64,000 nucleotides of DNA from the NCBI GenBank assembly GCA_910579265.1, contig CAJTTE010000002.1, forward strand, positions 99,460 through 163,459, in the 5' to 3' direction. The notes below the pieces were generated by a model, which worked only from the letters and a program-made list of their open reading frames with translations, ran no database searches and was not told the DNA's origin. Made by a program: the position numbers and the translations under genes. The DNA is from an uncultured Ruminiclostridium sp. (GTDB taxonomy: Bacteria > Bacillota > Clostridia > Oscillospirales > Ruminococcaceae). Shown here in pieces: positions 44,830 through 54,306 of the stretch (positions within the stretch are counted from its first letter, which is position 1; every line of letters starts with the position of its first letter).

Positions 44830-46032
44830 TTGATCAAAAAATACAAAAAAACATTGGCCGCTTGTTACTTGGGATTTATTACTCAGGCAATAGCAGCTAA
44901 TTTTGCGCCGCTTATGTTTTTGAAGTTTCACAACGATTATGATATACCTTTGGGAAAAATAGCACTCATATCCGCAGTATTTTTTCTGACGCAGCTTATT
45001 GTGGATGTTTTATGTGCTCAATTTGCCGATCGCATAGGATACCGAAGGTGTACGGTTGCTTCGGAGCTGTTTGCAGCTATGGGACTTGTAGGCCTCGCAT
45101 TTCTTCCCGATCTTTTACCGGATCCGTTTACCGGAATAATGATAAGCGTTATAGTTTATGCGGTGGGAAGCGGTCTTATCGAGGTATTGTGCAGTCCTAT
45201 TGTGGAAGCGTGTCCCTTTGAGCATAAAGAAGCAGCCATGAGCCTTCTGCATTCGTTTTATTGCTGGGGATCGGTTGGAGTAATACTTATATCAACTATT
45301 TTTTTTGCTGTTTTCGGTATAGACAACTGGAAATGGCTTGCCTGTATATGGGCGCTTATACCACTTTACAATATCTTTAATTTTGCCGTATGTCCTATTG
45401 AGCGTCCTACGGAGGAGGGTACCGGTATGAAATCAGGCAGCCTTTTCCGTATTCCGTTATTCTGGATATCTATCATACTTATGATATGCGCGGGAGCTTC
45501 AGAATTGTCAATGGCTCAATGGGCTTCCGCATATGCAGAGTCGGCTCTCGGTCTGTCAAAGGCAGCAGGGGATCTGGCAGGCCCTTGTATGTTTGCCGTA
45601 ACTATGGGCATAAGCCGTGTTATTTACGGCAAGTACGGCGGCAGGCTGAACCTGATGAAGTTTATGTTGGGATCAAGCGGACTCTGTCTTATGTGTTACA
45701 TTGCGGCTTCCATATCAAATAATTCCGTTGCGGGGCTTATAGGATGCATTTTGTGCGGATTTTCCGTAGGTATTATGTGGCCCGGAACAATCAGTATATG
45801 TTCCGGGCAAATTCCGGCGGGAGTGACAGCCATGTTTGCTTTGCTGGCTATGGCCGGTGATCTAGGCGGAGCTTTCGGACCGAGCTTAGTCGGCAATATT
45901 ACTCAAAATTCCGGCGATAATCTGCAAACGGGAATGCTTGCGGGAAGCTTGTTCCCGTTGGTTCTGATAATATCTCTTCTTATGCTTAAAGGATCGAGTA
46001 AAAAAAATATAAAAATTAAAGAACGGGAGTAA
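44830..46032 (+). CDS. MFS transporter
   Basis: 400 residues from the TTG at 44830, which has AAGGGGAG 9 nt upstream; an upstream TTG at 44809 overlaps that site and is unlikely. Twelve predicted membrane helices. The cytoplasmic loop between helices 2 and 3 carries FADRIGYRR, the MFS A motif (G-x3-D-R/K-x-G-x-R/K). The closest type is fucose/sugar-proton symporters. Induction by the divergent AraC regulator is expected. Confidence 0.9.
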   Translation: MIKKYKKTLAACYLGFITQAIAANFAPLMFLKFHNDYDIPLGKIALISAVFFLTQLIVDVLCAQFADRIGYRRCTVASELFAAMGLVGLAFLPDLLPDPFTGIMISVIVYAVGSGLIEVLCSPIVEACPFEHKEAAMSLLHSFYCWGSVGVILISTIFFAVFGIDNWKWLACIWALIPLYNIFNFAVCPIERPTEEGTGMKSGSLFRIPLFWISIILMICAGASELSMAQWASAYAESALGLSKAAGDLAGPCMFAVTMGISRVIYGKYGGRLNLMKFMLGSSGLCLMCYIAASISNNSVAGLIGCILCGFSVGIMWPGTISICSGQIPAGVTAMFALLAMAGDLGGAFGPSLVGNITQNSGDNLQTGMLAGSLFPLVLIISLLMLKGSSKKNIKIKERE

Positions 46033-46038
46033 TGTATA

Positions 46039-46626
46039 ATGGATTTTAAATGTTTAAATGGTAGTAGTATAAAGATAACCGAAAACAGGATAGAAATTTT
46101 TGCTCCGGAAAAAACGGATTTTTTCTGCGGCGGTATTGACCAATGCGAGGAGGGTATTCTTCCTGAATCGCTTTGCAACGCACCGTATTACTATACTGAA
46201 ATTGAAGGAAATTTTGTTCTGACGGTAAAGGTTTCTCATGATTTCAAGGATACTTATGATTCGGCTTCGGTTATGGTCATGAGGGATTTTGAATGCTGGG
46301 CTAAATGCTGTTTTGAATTAACCGATTTCGGAACGCACGCGGTGGTAAGTGTTGTTACAAAAGGCGATTCCGATGACGCAAACGGCTGTAACCTTGATGG
46401 AGATACGGTTTGGCTCAGAGTATGCCGTGTCGGGAATAATTTTGCATTTCATTATTCCTCTGACGGAGAAAATTTTTACATGATGAGGTTTTTTCATCTT
46501 CCTGTCGGATCCGCCGTTAAGGTCGGATTGTTGGCACAAGCTCCGACGGGAAGCGGCGGAACAAGGATCTATGAAAATCTGTCCATTGAAAATAAAACGG
46601 TAAAAAATATAAGAGCGGGCAAATAA
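46039..46626 (+). CDS. DUF1349 (concanavalin-like) protein
   Basis: 195 residues, cytoplasmic. It shows the DUF1349 pattern: FVLTVKVSHDFKDTYDSASV, DFECWAKCCFE and the C-terminal FFHLPVGSAVKVGLLAQAPT. The family has a beta-sandwich lectin/glucanase fold and is often encoded with carbohydrate genes; activity is not established. It starts 6 nt after the MFS stop, with GGGAG upstream, so it is in the same operon. Confidence 0.85.
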   Translation: MDFKCLNGSSIKITENRIEIFAPEKTDFFCGGIDQCEEGILPESLCNAPYYYTEIEGNFVLTVKVSHDFKDTYDSASVMVMRDFECWAKCCFELTDFGTHAVVSVVTKGDSDDANGCNLDGDTVWLRVCRVGNNFAFHYSSDGENFYMMRFFHLPVGSAVKVGLLAQAPTGSGGTRIYENLSIENKTVKNIRAGK

Positions 46627-46705
46627 TATGCGATAAGCATAGTTTTTAAGCAGCAGGAGATATATAAAAATACTTATTATTTAAATGATTTTCTTGAGCC
46701 TTCAA

Positions 46706-46754
46706 AAAATTCAAAACGGTCTGTTATGAAATATGACAGACCGTTTTGAATTTT
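46706..46754 (+). terminator. bidirectional terminator
   Basis: A perfect 19-bp inverted repeat, 46706-46724 with 46736-46754 (core CAAAACGGTCTGT / ACAGACCGTTTTG), flanked by A and T runs. Confidence 0.85.
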
Positions 46755-46972
46755 AAGATGTGATAATCATATACGTCTGTGCTTCATATTTGTAAATAAA
46801 GACCGTTTTTTCCATATATTCATACATGTTGGCATGAACGTTTTTTCTATATGGATTATTTAACGTTGTTTTTTTCAGGATTTCACTTAGGAAAGTCCGT
46901 CCAAATTTAAAAATAACGAAAAAAAGCAAATATCCATCGCGTTTTTTAAAATGTGCTTTGCAACAAATCAAG

Positions 46973-47152
46973 TTAAGTCAATACCGTACAATGACCGCCT
47001 GAGGGCTTTGCGTGCGGCTTGCTTGCATATTTTCTGTCAGCTTACACAAATTCACCTTGAAATACATCGGTATTCCTGTGTCGAATTTATGCAAGCTGAC
47101 AAAATATCTGACTGCGCAATTCACTCGCAATCATTGTGCGGTGTTGCCTTAA
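46973..47152. repeat. MITE-like element, family B, copy 3
   Basis: 180 bp, in the orientation of copy 2. Left end TTAAGTCAATACCGTACAAT, right end ATTGTGCGGTGTTGCCTTAA. The 46755-46972 stretch before it has no gene. Confidence 0.9.
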
Positions 47153-47177
47153 ATTTTTTTGAAATATTTTGATATTA

Positions 47178-47250
47178 CTGAAAAATTTTTTCCTTTAAGG
47201 TGATAAAAATATACCCGAAAATCCGCATATCGATTCCATTTGAACACGCT
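47178..47250. repeat. family A element, right-half fragment
   Basis: Matches only the right half of family A (CCCGAAAATCCGCATATCGA to TTTGAACACGCT). The left half is missing; the junction follows family B copy 3 closely. Confidence 0.55.
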
Positions 47251-47403
47251 CTGATATAAAATTTTAAAACGATTTCAAAAGCATACTTTAAAAAAAGAAA
47301 AACATATGCAGATTATTATGAAAATCACATAGGTTTAACCGCAATTTTTTTGTGCACTGATAAAAAGTAATTTACTTTAAAAATCAGCATGACGTCAGGG
47401 ACT

Positions 47404-47574
47404 ATATGAAAAGCCGCAAAAAGCACGCCTTCTACTGACCGGGACGCTATCCGTGTCAAAGAGCGCCGGTAGTTATCCCTTTGGGATAACTGCGAAATAC
47501 CTCGTATCTCTTCGCTTTTTTCTTGAAATAGCCGTGCTTTTAGTGTAATCGTACATATTTGCTTTGTTTTCGTA
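47404..47574. repeat. MITE-like element, family E, copy 4
   Basis: Reverse-oriented, diverged. Left end TATATGAAAAGCCGCAAAAA, internal TTCTACTGACCGGG, right end TAATCGTACATATTTGC onward. It contains an inner hairpin AGTTATCCC/GGGATAACT (about 47468-47490). Confidence 0.65.
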
Positions 47575-47894
47575 CACGGTCTAATAAAGCCTGTTATTGA
47601 CGTAATCGTGAAAAAGTGCACGGTCATAAGTGAAACGTCAATGCTTACACAGATCAAAAATATCTGTAGATTTTTTGGGAAATAGTTCCGGAAATATCTT
47701 GATATTTTTTATTGGATGATGTACAATTACAATAGAATAATTTACATGAAACAGATTTTCTTATAATTACTTAATCATATACTGTATGCGGAAATTAAAA
47801 GGATCGATATAGGATCGGAATTTTTGGTTTTTAAATATTCAGCTTTATAACTATAAAATCATAGTCTGTGATCAAAGACCGATGTTAATGTTTT

Positions 47895-48074
47895 TTAAGG
47901 CAACACCTCACAATGATTGGGTGAGAATTGCGCAGTCAGATATTTCGTCAGCTTGCATAAATTCGACGCAGGAATACTGACGTATCTCAAGGAGAATTTG
48001 TGTAAGATGACGGAATATATGCAAGCAAGTCGCACGCAAAGCTGTCAGGCGGTCATTGTGCAGTATTGCCTTAA
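47895..48074. repeat. MITE-like element, family B, copy 4
   Basis: 180 bp, in the orientation of copy 1. Left end TTAAGGCAACACCTCACAAT, right end ATTGTGCAGTATTGCCTTAA. The stretch from 47575 to 47894 is otherwise empty. Confidence 0.9.
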
Positions 48075-48132
48075 GTTTGACCCTACATTATCCTTTAAAG
48101 CCGATCACATTCGTATTGCGGTCTCATCTATA

Positions 48133-48342
48133 TTAAGCAGCACCGCACAATGACCGTTGGTTATGCCTTTGCTTGCATGTTATGGTTATCTTGCGCAAGC
48201 TTTCCTTGAAATACGCCGGTAATCGCGTATCGGATTTATATAATCTGACGCGATACGATACCGCAGGATATTTGCACAAAGCTAAAATCGAAAAACAATC
48301 GGCGGAAAATTCACACGCATTCACCGTGCGGTGTTTCCATAA
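48133..48342. repeat. MITE-like element, family B, copy 5 (diverged)
   Basis: 210 bp. Left end TTAAGCAGCACCGCACAATG, right end CACCGTGCGGTGTTTCCATAA. Its interior is the most diverged of the five. It ends 61 nt before cas3, so the cas promoter must lie in or just after it. Confidence 0.8.
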
Positions 48343-48403
48343 ATAAAGCAATTTTATATTTGGACGCCCGTATCAGTTTTAAATATAAGTCGAGGGAATC
48401 TAT

Positions 48404-50842
48404 ATGGAGTATATTGCACATATAAGGAATGAGGACGGGGGGATTCAAACCGTTTCAGCTCATTGTTCTGGCGTATCGGAATATGCGGAGCGCCGGAGCG
48501 GAAAGCTTGGATTGTCTTCGATTTTGAGGCTTGCCGCATTGCTTCATGACGCCGGAAAATGCAGCAGACGCTTTAACGATTACATTAAGGGGGATAATAG
48601 TTTCCGGAGGGGCGAGATCGATCACAGCTATGCGGGAGCAAAGTATATAAGGGATCTTTCGGAAAAAGGCGGCAATAAAATTATCCATGAGACGGCAGAC
48701 TTTATTGCCAGGATAATCGTATCACATCACGGACTCCATGACTGGATAGATATGGACTATGATGACTATCTTAAGAAAAGAACCGGAAAAGATGATGATT
48801 ACGATGAAATTTTAACGCAAATAAACGTTATGCTGAAAAATTCGGAATCTGAAGAGCTTATAATGAAGGCCTCTGCCGAATATCAGCTTCTTCAAAGCAA
48901 AATATTGGCTTTATGCAACAGAGACAAAAGGGCTTTTTATTTTTATATGGGAATGGCGGAGCGCTTCGCGCAATCCGTTCTGATAGATGCGGACCGTTCG
49001 GACACGGCGGAATTTCTGAACGGAATAACTTCTGAAGAATTTAATGCAGAAAAAGTATGGGCAAGTGTCTGTAAGAATGTTGAAGGCGCTGTCGAAAGCT
49101 TCAGGGAAAAAAATGATGAAATATCAAAAATGCGGATGGATATTTCAGACAGATGCTTTGATTTCGCTAAGGAACCAAGAAAAATATGCCGTCTGGCGGT
49201 GCCCACGGGAGGAGGAAAAACGATTTCCTCTTTCAGATTTGCCGTAAATTACTGTAAAAATTTCAGAAAAAGCAGGATATTTTACGTTGCTCCTTTTATG
49301 TCTATATTAGAGCAGAATTCAGATGTTCTTAAATCGCTTATAGGCAATGACGAGCTGTTTTTGGAGCATCATTCGAATATTATAGCGGAAATGGAGGAAA
49401 GCGAGGAGCTTAACAGGTATGAATTAAAATGTGAAAACTGGAATGTTCCCGTAATCGCAACAACGACGGTTCAATTTCTGAACGCGGTGTTTCTTGGCAG
49501 AATGTCTTCCGTAAGGAGATTCCATCAGCTTTCAGATTCAGTTATCATTATAGACGAGGCACAGTCGATTCCCTTGAAATGCGTCTACATTTTTAATTTG
49601 GCGATGAACTTTTTGGCGAACATCTGCGGCAGCGTTATTGTGCTTTGTACCGCCACTCAGCCAAGCCTTGGAGATGATAATCATCCCTTTCCCTTGCTAT
49701 TGGATAAAAAAGACAGCATGGTCGGCGATTATACCAAGGATTTTAAGTATTTTAGACGCACGGATATCATTCCTAAAATAAAAGCTTCGGGATATACTTT
49801 TGGCCAGGCGGCTGACTTTGCTTATAAAAAATATTCCGAAAATAAAAACCTTCTTGTAATCACAAACACTAAAAAAGCCGCTTTTGAAATGTTCAGACAA
49901 TTAAAAGAAATAATTGAATCCCGTAATGAAAATACAAAAATAGTTCATCTCAGTACTTCGATGTGTCCTTCTCACAGGAAGGACAAATTAGATTTTACTC
50001 GGCGGCTTCTGGAAAAAGGAAAGCCCGTCATATGCGTTACGACCCAGCTTATAGAAGCGGGAGTAGATATTTCGTTTAACTGTGTCATACGCTCTCTGGC
50101 AGGATTGGAAAGCATAGCTCAGGCTGCCGGCAGGTGTAACCGGAACGGTCTTGATAAAATAAGACCGGTTTATATTATAAATTTGGCGGAGGAAAAGCTC
50201 ACAGCCGGTCTTAAACAGATAAAATCGGCTCAGGATATATCCTTACAGATCATGGATAACACCGAAATGTTTGGTAACGATGATCTCACCGGAAATATGC
50301 AGGACATATCCCTACAGATCATGGATAACTCCCGTTATGATTTGTTGGGTGATAAAGCTGTTTCGATTTATTTTAACAAGCTGTATAATGAGTACAGACC
50401 TGAGCTTTTTTACAAGGTATATGATTCGAGCGCTGACACTTGTCTTTTGGACCTGCTTTCTCTTAATACAAAACGAAGACAGATATGTGAAAAAAAACAT
50501 AAGGAAGCTCCCCTTAACGGACAGGCCTTCGCTTGTGCAGGAAAGCTTTTTAAGGTTATTGACGAAAATACGATGGACGTTATTGTACCGTACAACCGAG
50601 AAGCAAACGAAATTATCATTGCTCTTAATTCGGAAATCGATCCGAAAACGGAGACAAGCCTTTTGAGAAAATCCCAGAGGTATACCGTAAATCTTTTTTC
50701 AAACAAATTCAGTGATATGATTTCAAGCGGGGAGATATATCCTCTTAAAAGCAAAGGCATTTATGCTTTACGAAAAGAAGCGTACAATCTTGATTACGGC
50801 GTAGAAAATGAAACTCATCAATTTGAAACATTAATATACTGA
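48404..50842 (+). CDS. cas3: Cas3 nuclease-helicase, type I-C
   Basis: 812 residues. The HD nuclease domain is N-terminal (SAHCSGV, LLHDAGK around 46-52, HSYAGAKY, HHGLHDW). The SF2 helicase follows, with Walker A PTGGGKT (about 266-272), DEAQ box IIDEAQSIP (about 384-387), LCTATQPS, TQLIEAGVDISF and QAAGRCNRNG. After Cascade recognition this enzyme unwinds and degrades target DNA. Start ATG with CGAGGGA upstream. One oddity is a 23-codon tandem duplication: DISLQIMDN is encoded at 50231-50260 and again at 50300-50329. First gene of a seven-gene cas operon. Confidence 0.95.
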   Translation: MEYIAHIRNEDGGIQTVSAHCSGVSEYAERRSGKLGLSSILRLAALLHDAGKCSRRFNDYIKGDNSFRRGEIDHSYAGAKYIRDLSEKGGNKIIHETADFIARIIVSHHGLHDWIDMDYDDYLKKRTGKDDDYDEILTQINVMLKNSESEELIMKASAEYQLLQSKILALCNRDKRAFYFYMGMAERFAQSVLIDADRSDTAEFLNGITSEEFNAEKVWASVCKNVEGAVESFREKNDEISKMRMDISDRCFDFAKEPRKICRLAVPTGGGKTISSFRFAVNYCKNFRKSRIFYVAPFMSILEQNSDVLKSLIGNDELFLEHHSNIIAEMEESEELNRYELKCENWNVPVIATTTVQFLNAVFLGRMSSVRRFHQLSDSVIIIDEAQSIPLKCVYIFNLAMNFLANICGSVIVLCTATQPSLGDDNHPFPLLLDKKDSMVGDYTKDFKYFRRTDIIPKIKASGYTFGQAADFAYKKYSENKNLLVITNTKKAAFEMFRQLKEIIESRNENTKIVHLSTSMCPSHRKDKLDFTRRLLEKGKPVICVTTQLIEAGVDISFNCVIRSLAGLESIAQAAGRCNRNGLDKIRPVYIINLAEEKLTAGLKQIKSAQDISLQIMDNTEMFGNDDLTGNMQDISLQIMDNSRYDLLGDKAVSIYFNKLYNEYRPELFYKVYDSSADTCLLDLLSLNTKRRQICEKKHKEAPLNGQAFACAGKLFKVIDENTMDVIVPYNREANEIIIALNSEIDPKTETSLLRKSQRYTVNLFSNKFSDMISSGEIYPLKSKGIYALRKEAYNLDYGVENETHQFETLIY

Positions 50843-50855
50843 AAGGAGTGGTTAA

Positions 50856-51605
50856 ATGGAAAGACCCGTTTTCCGAAACACGGTGGAATTTTCAGTTACG
50901 GCGGATTATGCTTTGTTTTCGGATATCCTTACCCGGGCGGGAGGTGAAAAATTCAGCTATCCTATACCGACCTACGAAGCGGTCAAAGGCATTTTATCCT
51001 CTGTATACTGGAAACCGAGTATCATATGGATAATAGATAGTGTGAGGGTTATGAACCAGATTCAAACTTTTCGCAAAGGAATAAGGACCAAATATAATAA
51101 CGGAAAAAAAGACCTGTCGTTTTATACTTATCTGAGAGACGTCAGATATCAGGTAAGGGCTCATTTTGAGTGGAACGAAAACCGTCCCGAATTAGAAGAA
51201 GACCGTAACGAGAATAAGCACCATAATATTGCCAAAAGAATGATAGAAAGGGGAGGAAGAAGGGATATTTTCGCAGGAACAAGGGAATGTCAGGCTTATG
51301 TGGAGCCGTGTGTTTTTGGTGAAGGAGAAGGTTTTTATGATAAAACGGGAGAAATATCATATGGCCTTATGCTTCACGGGTTTACATATGCCGACGAGGC
51401 GATCTGCACAGAGGATAAAGGGAAAATGACAGTACGGCTTTGGCAGCCCGTAATGATGGACGGAGTAATAGACTTTATCCGTCCCGAGAAATGTACCGTA
51501 AAGCGCCACATAAAGGAAATGCCCATAAAGCCCTTCGGAAAAGAATACGGCAATTTTACCGGAGTGCACGGGTTCGGAGGTGAAACAGGAATTGAGCTGG
51601 ATTGA
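50856..51605 (+). CDS. cas5c: Cas5c (Cas5d), crRNA-processing Cascade subunit
   Basis: 249 residues; AAAGGAG 7 nt before ATG. N-terminal FSVTADYALFSDILTRAGGE and PIPTYEAVKGILSSVYW are the RAMP core. In type I-C Cas5 replaces Cas6 and cuts the repeat RNA; the Tyr and the KHH cluster (NENKHHNIAKRM, about 121-132) match the catalytic Tyr-Lys-His set known for Cas5d. No cas6 is present in the operon, as expected. The gene overlaps the start of cas8c. Confidence 0.95.
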   Translation: MERPVFRNTVEFSVTADYALFSDILTRAGGEKFSYPIPTYEAVKGILSSVYWKPSIIWIIDSVRVMNQIQTFRKGIRTKYNNGKKDLSFYTYLRDVRYQVRAHFEWNENRPELEEDRNENKHHNIAKRMIERGGRRDIFAGTRECQAYVEPCVFGEGEGFYDKTGEISYGLMLHGFTYADEAICTEDKGKMTVRLWQPVMMDGVIDFIRPEKCTVKRHIKEMPIKPFGKEYGNFTGVHGFGGETGIELD

Positions 51606-53442
51606 CGAGTTATATAATATCTATGAAAGGAATTACGGACGAAGTGACCTGGATCCGCCTATGCTGCCGCTTTACCATTCCACGGCTAATGCCCAAATCG
51701 AACTTGTAATAAAAGAGAACGGAGACTTCATAACCGCAGGATATGTTGATAAAAAAGAAGCGGTAACGGTGATTCCGGTAACCAATGATTCCGCTACCCG
51801 AAGCTCCGGAATTTCTCCCCACCCCTTAGCGGATAAGCTTATTTACATAGCCGGGGACTATGGCAATTATATTCAATACAAAAAAGATAAATTATCCGAA
51901 TATTATGAGGCTTATATATCTCAGCTGAAAAAATGGGCAGGATCCGAATATGGTCACCCGGCCGTCAGAGCCGTCTTCAGCTATATCAGCAAGGGCAGAT
52001 TAATAAATGATCTGATTGGATGCGGGATTTTTGAAATTGACGATGCCGGAATGCTTAAATCAGGTGTTAAAATTTCTGATACGCCTCAGGAGCAATCGTT
52101 TGTAAGATTTAAGGTAAGCTACAGTGATCTGATGCATGAAACACGTACATGGAAGGATAAATCACTATACGACTGTTTTATAAATTATAATTCTACTCGG
52201 ATGGAAGATGCAGGCCTTTGTTATGCCACAGGAAAAAATGTTTCCTTGACCTATAAAAACCCAGCAAAGATAAGGCACGGCGGAGATAAGGGGAAACTTA
52301 TCTCAGCCAACGAAGATAACGGTTTTTCGTACCTCGGACGTTTTGACAAAAAGGAACAGGCTTTTTCAATAGGCTATGAGTTTTCTCAGAAGATGCACAA
52401 CGGATTAAAATGGTTGATCAGCCGCCAGGGAGTTCAGATAGATACACTCATGCTGGTCGTCTGGGAAAGCTCGCTCAGGGATGTTCCCAATATAACAAAG
52501 CCGGCGGACAGCTTATGGTTTGATGAAGATGAGGATTTTTTCGCCGATACATATCCGGCTTACAGGGATTTGCTGAAAAAATCAATTTTCGGTTATAAAA
52601 ATAATTTTGATTTTTCAGATACCGCTTCAAAAACGATGGTAATGGGGTTAGATTCCGCTACAACCGGACGTTTGTCAATAGTTGTTTATTCGGAGCTTCT
52701 GACTTCCGATTTTCTGGCAAATATCGTTAAATGGCATGAAGGAACAGCATGGTTTCGTTTTAACGGAAAAAAGCAAAAAAATGTTTTAAATTCCTTTGGT
52801 TTAAAAGAAATTGCAGAGCTTGCCTTCGGAACCGAACAGGGGGATTTTATAAAATGCAAGCCTGAGGTCGTAAGAGAGTATGTATGCCGCTTAATACCAT
52901 GCGTTACCGAAGGCAGAGATATCCCGATAAATATAGTCGGAGCATTGGTAAACCGAGCTTCAAGCCCTTTAAAATACAAAAATGAATATAACTGGAGAAA
53001 GGTTCTTGAAGCTGCCTGCGGAATGCTGAGAAAACAAAAAACAGAAAAAAAGGAGGAGTGCGGTATGGCACTTGACGAAACATGCCGTAGCAGAGACTAT
53101 TTGTACGGCAGACTTTTGGCGGTGGCGGATGTTGCGGAACATGACGCTTTTGACTCTAATGATAATGAGAAAAGAACCACAAATGCAAAACGGTATTTTG
53201 AAGCTTTTTCCAACAGACCGTTTACTACATGGGAAATTATTTATAATCGCTTGCAGCCTTATCTGAATAAATTGGGCGGAGGCTCGGTCCGTTATGAAAA
53301 GCTTATAAACGAGATAACCGATATGTTTGACAGGGAAAAGTTTACGGATAATTCTAAGCTTAATCCGGAATATCTTCACGCTTACAGCTGTCAGGTAAAA
53401 AAGCTTTACACCAAAACCGTTAGCGATAATAAGGAGGAATAA
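51592..53442 (+). CDS. cas8c: Cas8c (Csd1), large Cascade subunit of type I-C
   Basis: 616 residues from a TTG at 51592, which makes the start read MSWIDELYNIYERN as in other Csd1 proteins and lies 11 nt after GGAGG. A GTG at 51580 in the same frame overlaps that site. Csd1 signatures seen include HPLADKLIYIAGDY, NDLIGCGIFEIDDA, CYATGKNVSLTYKNPAKI and MVMGLDSATTGRLSIVVY. The subunit recognises the PAM and anchors the crRNA complex. Length is usual for the family. Four nt separate it from cas7. Confidence 0.92.
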   Translation: MSWIDELYNIYERNYGRSDLDPPMLPLYHSTANAQIELVIKENGDFITAGYVDKKEAVTVIPVTNDSATRSSGISPHPLADKLIYIAGDYGNYIQYKKDKLSEYYEAYISQLKKWAGSEYGHPAVRAVFSYISKGRLINDLIGCGIFEIDDAGMLKSGVKISDTPQEQSFVRFKVSYSDLMHETRTWKDKSLYDCFINYNSTRMEDAGLCYATGKNVSLTYKNPAKIRHGGDKGKLISANEDNGFSYLGRFDKKEQAFSIGYEFSQKMHNGLKWLISRQGVQIDTLMLVVWESSLRDVPNITKPADSLWFDEDEDFFADTYPAYRDLLKKSIFGYKNNFDFSDTASKTMVMGLDSATTGRLSIVVYSELLTSDFLANIVKWHEGTAWFRFNGKKQKNVLNSFGLKEIAELAFGTEQGDFIKCKPEVVREYVCRLIPCVTEGRDIPINIVGALVNRASSPLKYKNEYNWRKVLEAACGMLRKQKTEKKEECGMALDETCRSRDYLYGRLLAVADVAEHDAFDSNDNEKRTTNAKRYFEAFSNRPFTTWEIIYNRLQPYLNKLGGGSVRYEKLINEITDMFDREKFTDNSKLNPEYLHAYSCQVKKLYTKTVSDNKEE

Positions 53443-53445
53443 ACT

Positions 53446-54306
53446 ATGAGCACACTCAGCGGCAAGATCGATTTTGCGGTTATATTTACCGCGGTAAACG
53501 CAAACCCCAACGGTGATCCTTTAAACGGCAACCGTCCCAGGGAAAACTATGACGGATACGGAGAGGTGTCCGATGTTTGCATAAAAAGAAAAATCAGAAA
53601 CAGACTCCAGGATATGGGGGAAAAGATTTTCGTTCAGTCCGACGATCGGTGCACAGATGATTTCGACAGCTTAAACAGCCGTTTAAAAGGATGTGAAGCC
53701 GTAAATCAATATAACAAGGGCAAAAAAACAAACAAAAAAGCTTTTACCGAAGCGGCATGCAAAGAATGGACGGATGTAAGAAGCTTCGGACAGGTCTTTG
53801 CCTTCAGTGGTTCGGAGGTTTCGGTGGGAATAAGGGGACCGGTATCAATATGCCAGGCCAAAAGCTTATCTCCGGTTGACATAATCAGCATGCAGATAAC
53901 CAAAAGCGTAAACAGCGAAGCGGGCAAAGAAGGAAAAAGCTCGGATACGATGGGTATGAAACACAGAGTAGAGTTCGGAGCATATTTGGTTAAAGGCGCT
54001 ATAAACTGTCAGCTTGCCGAGAATACGGGATTTTCCGACGATGACGCCGAAAAAATAAAGCAGGCATTGATAACTCTTTTTGAAAATGACAGTTCATCCG
54101 CAAGACCGGACGGAAGTATGGAGGTATGCCGGATTTATTGGTGGAAGCACGGCTGCAAGACTCCGAAATATTCCTCTGCAAAGGTTCAGCGTTCCTTACG
54201 CATCGAGCTTAAGGAAGGTGTATCCAAACCGGGTTCGATTGACGATTACAGTTTTTATCTTGACGCTCTTGACGGATTGGAGCCGGAAGTGATCACGCTG
54301 GTATGA
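53446..54306 (+). CDS. cas7c: Cas7c (Csd2), Cascade backbone subunit
   Basis: 286 residues, with AAGGAGG upstream. N-terminal IDFAVIFTAVNANPNGDPLN is the typical Csd2/Cas7 start, followed by GNRPRENYDGYGEVSDVCIK and the mid-domain GIRGPVSICQAKSL. Several copies coat the spacer RNA in the type I-C complex. The stop overlaps the cas4 start by 4 nt. Confidence 0.95.
   Translation: MSTLSGKIDFAVIFTAVNANPNGDPLNGNRPRENYDGYGEVSDVCIKRKIRNRLQDMGEKIFVQSDDRCTDDFDSLNSRLKGCEAVNQYNKGKKTNKKAFTEAACKEWTDVRSFGQVFAFSGSEVSVGIRGPVSICQAKSLSPVDIISMQITKSVNSEAGKEGKSSDTMGMKHRVEFGAYLVKGAINCQLAENTGFSDDDAEKIKQALITLFENDSSSARPDGSMEVCRIYWWKHGCKTPKYSSAKVQRSLRIELKEGVSKPGSIDDYSFYLDALDGLEPEVITLV

Noticed and set aside
6817..48342. 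Family B repeats as dispersed CRISPR repeats or REP regulatory sites
   Set aside because: Copies are 174-210 bp with terminal inverted repeats and are not regularly spaced; MITE-like is the better description.
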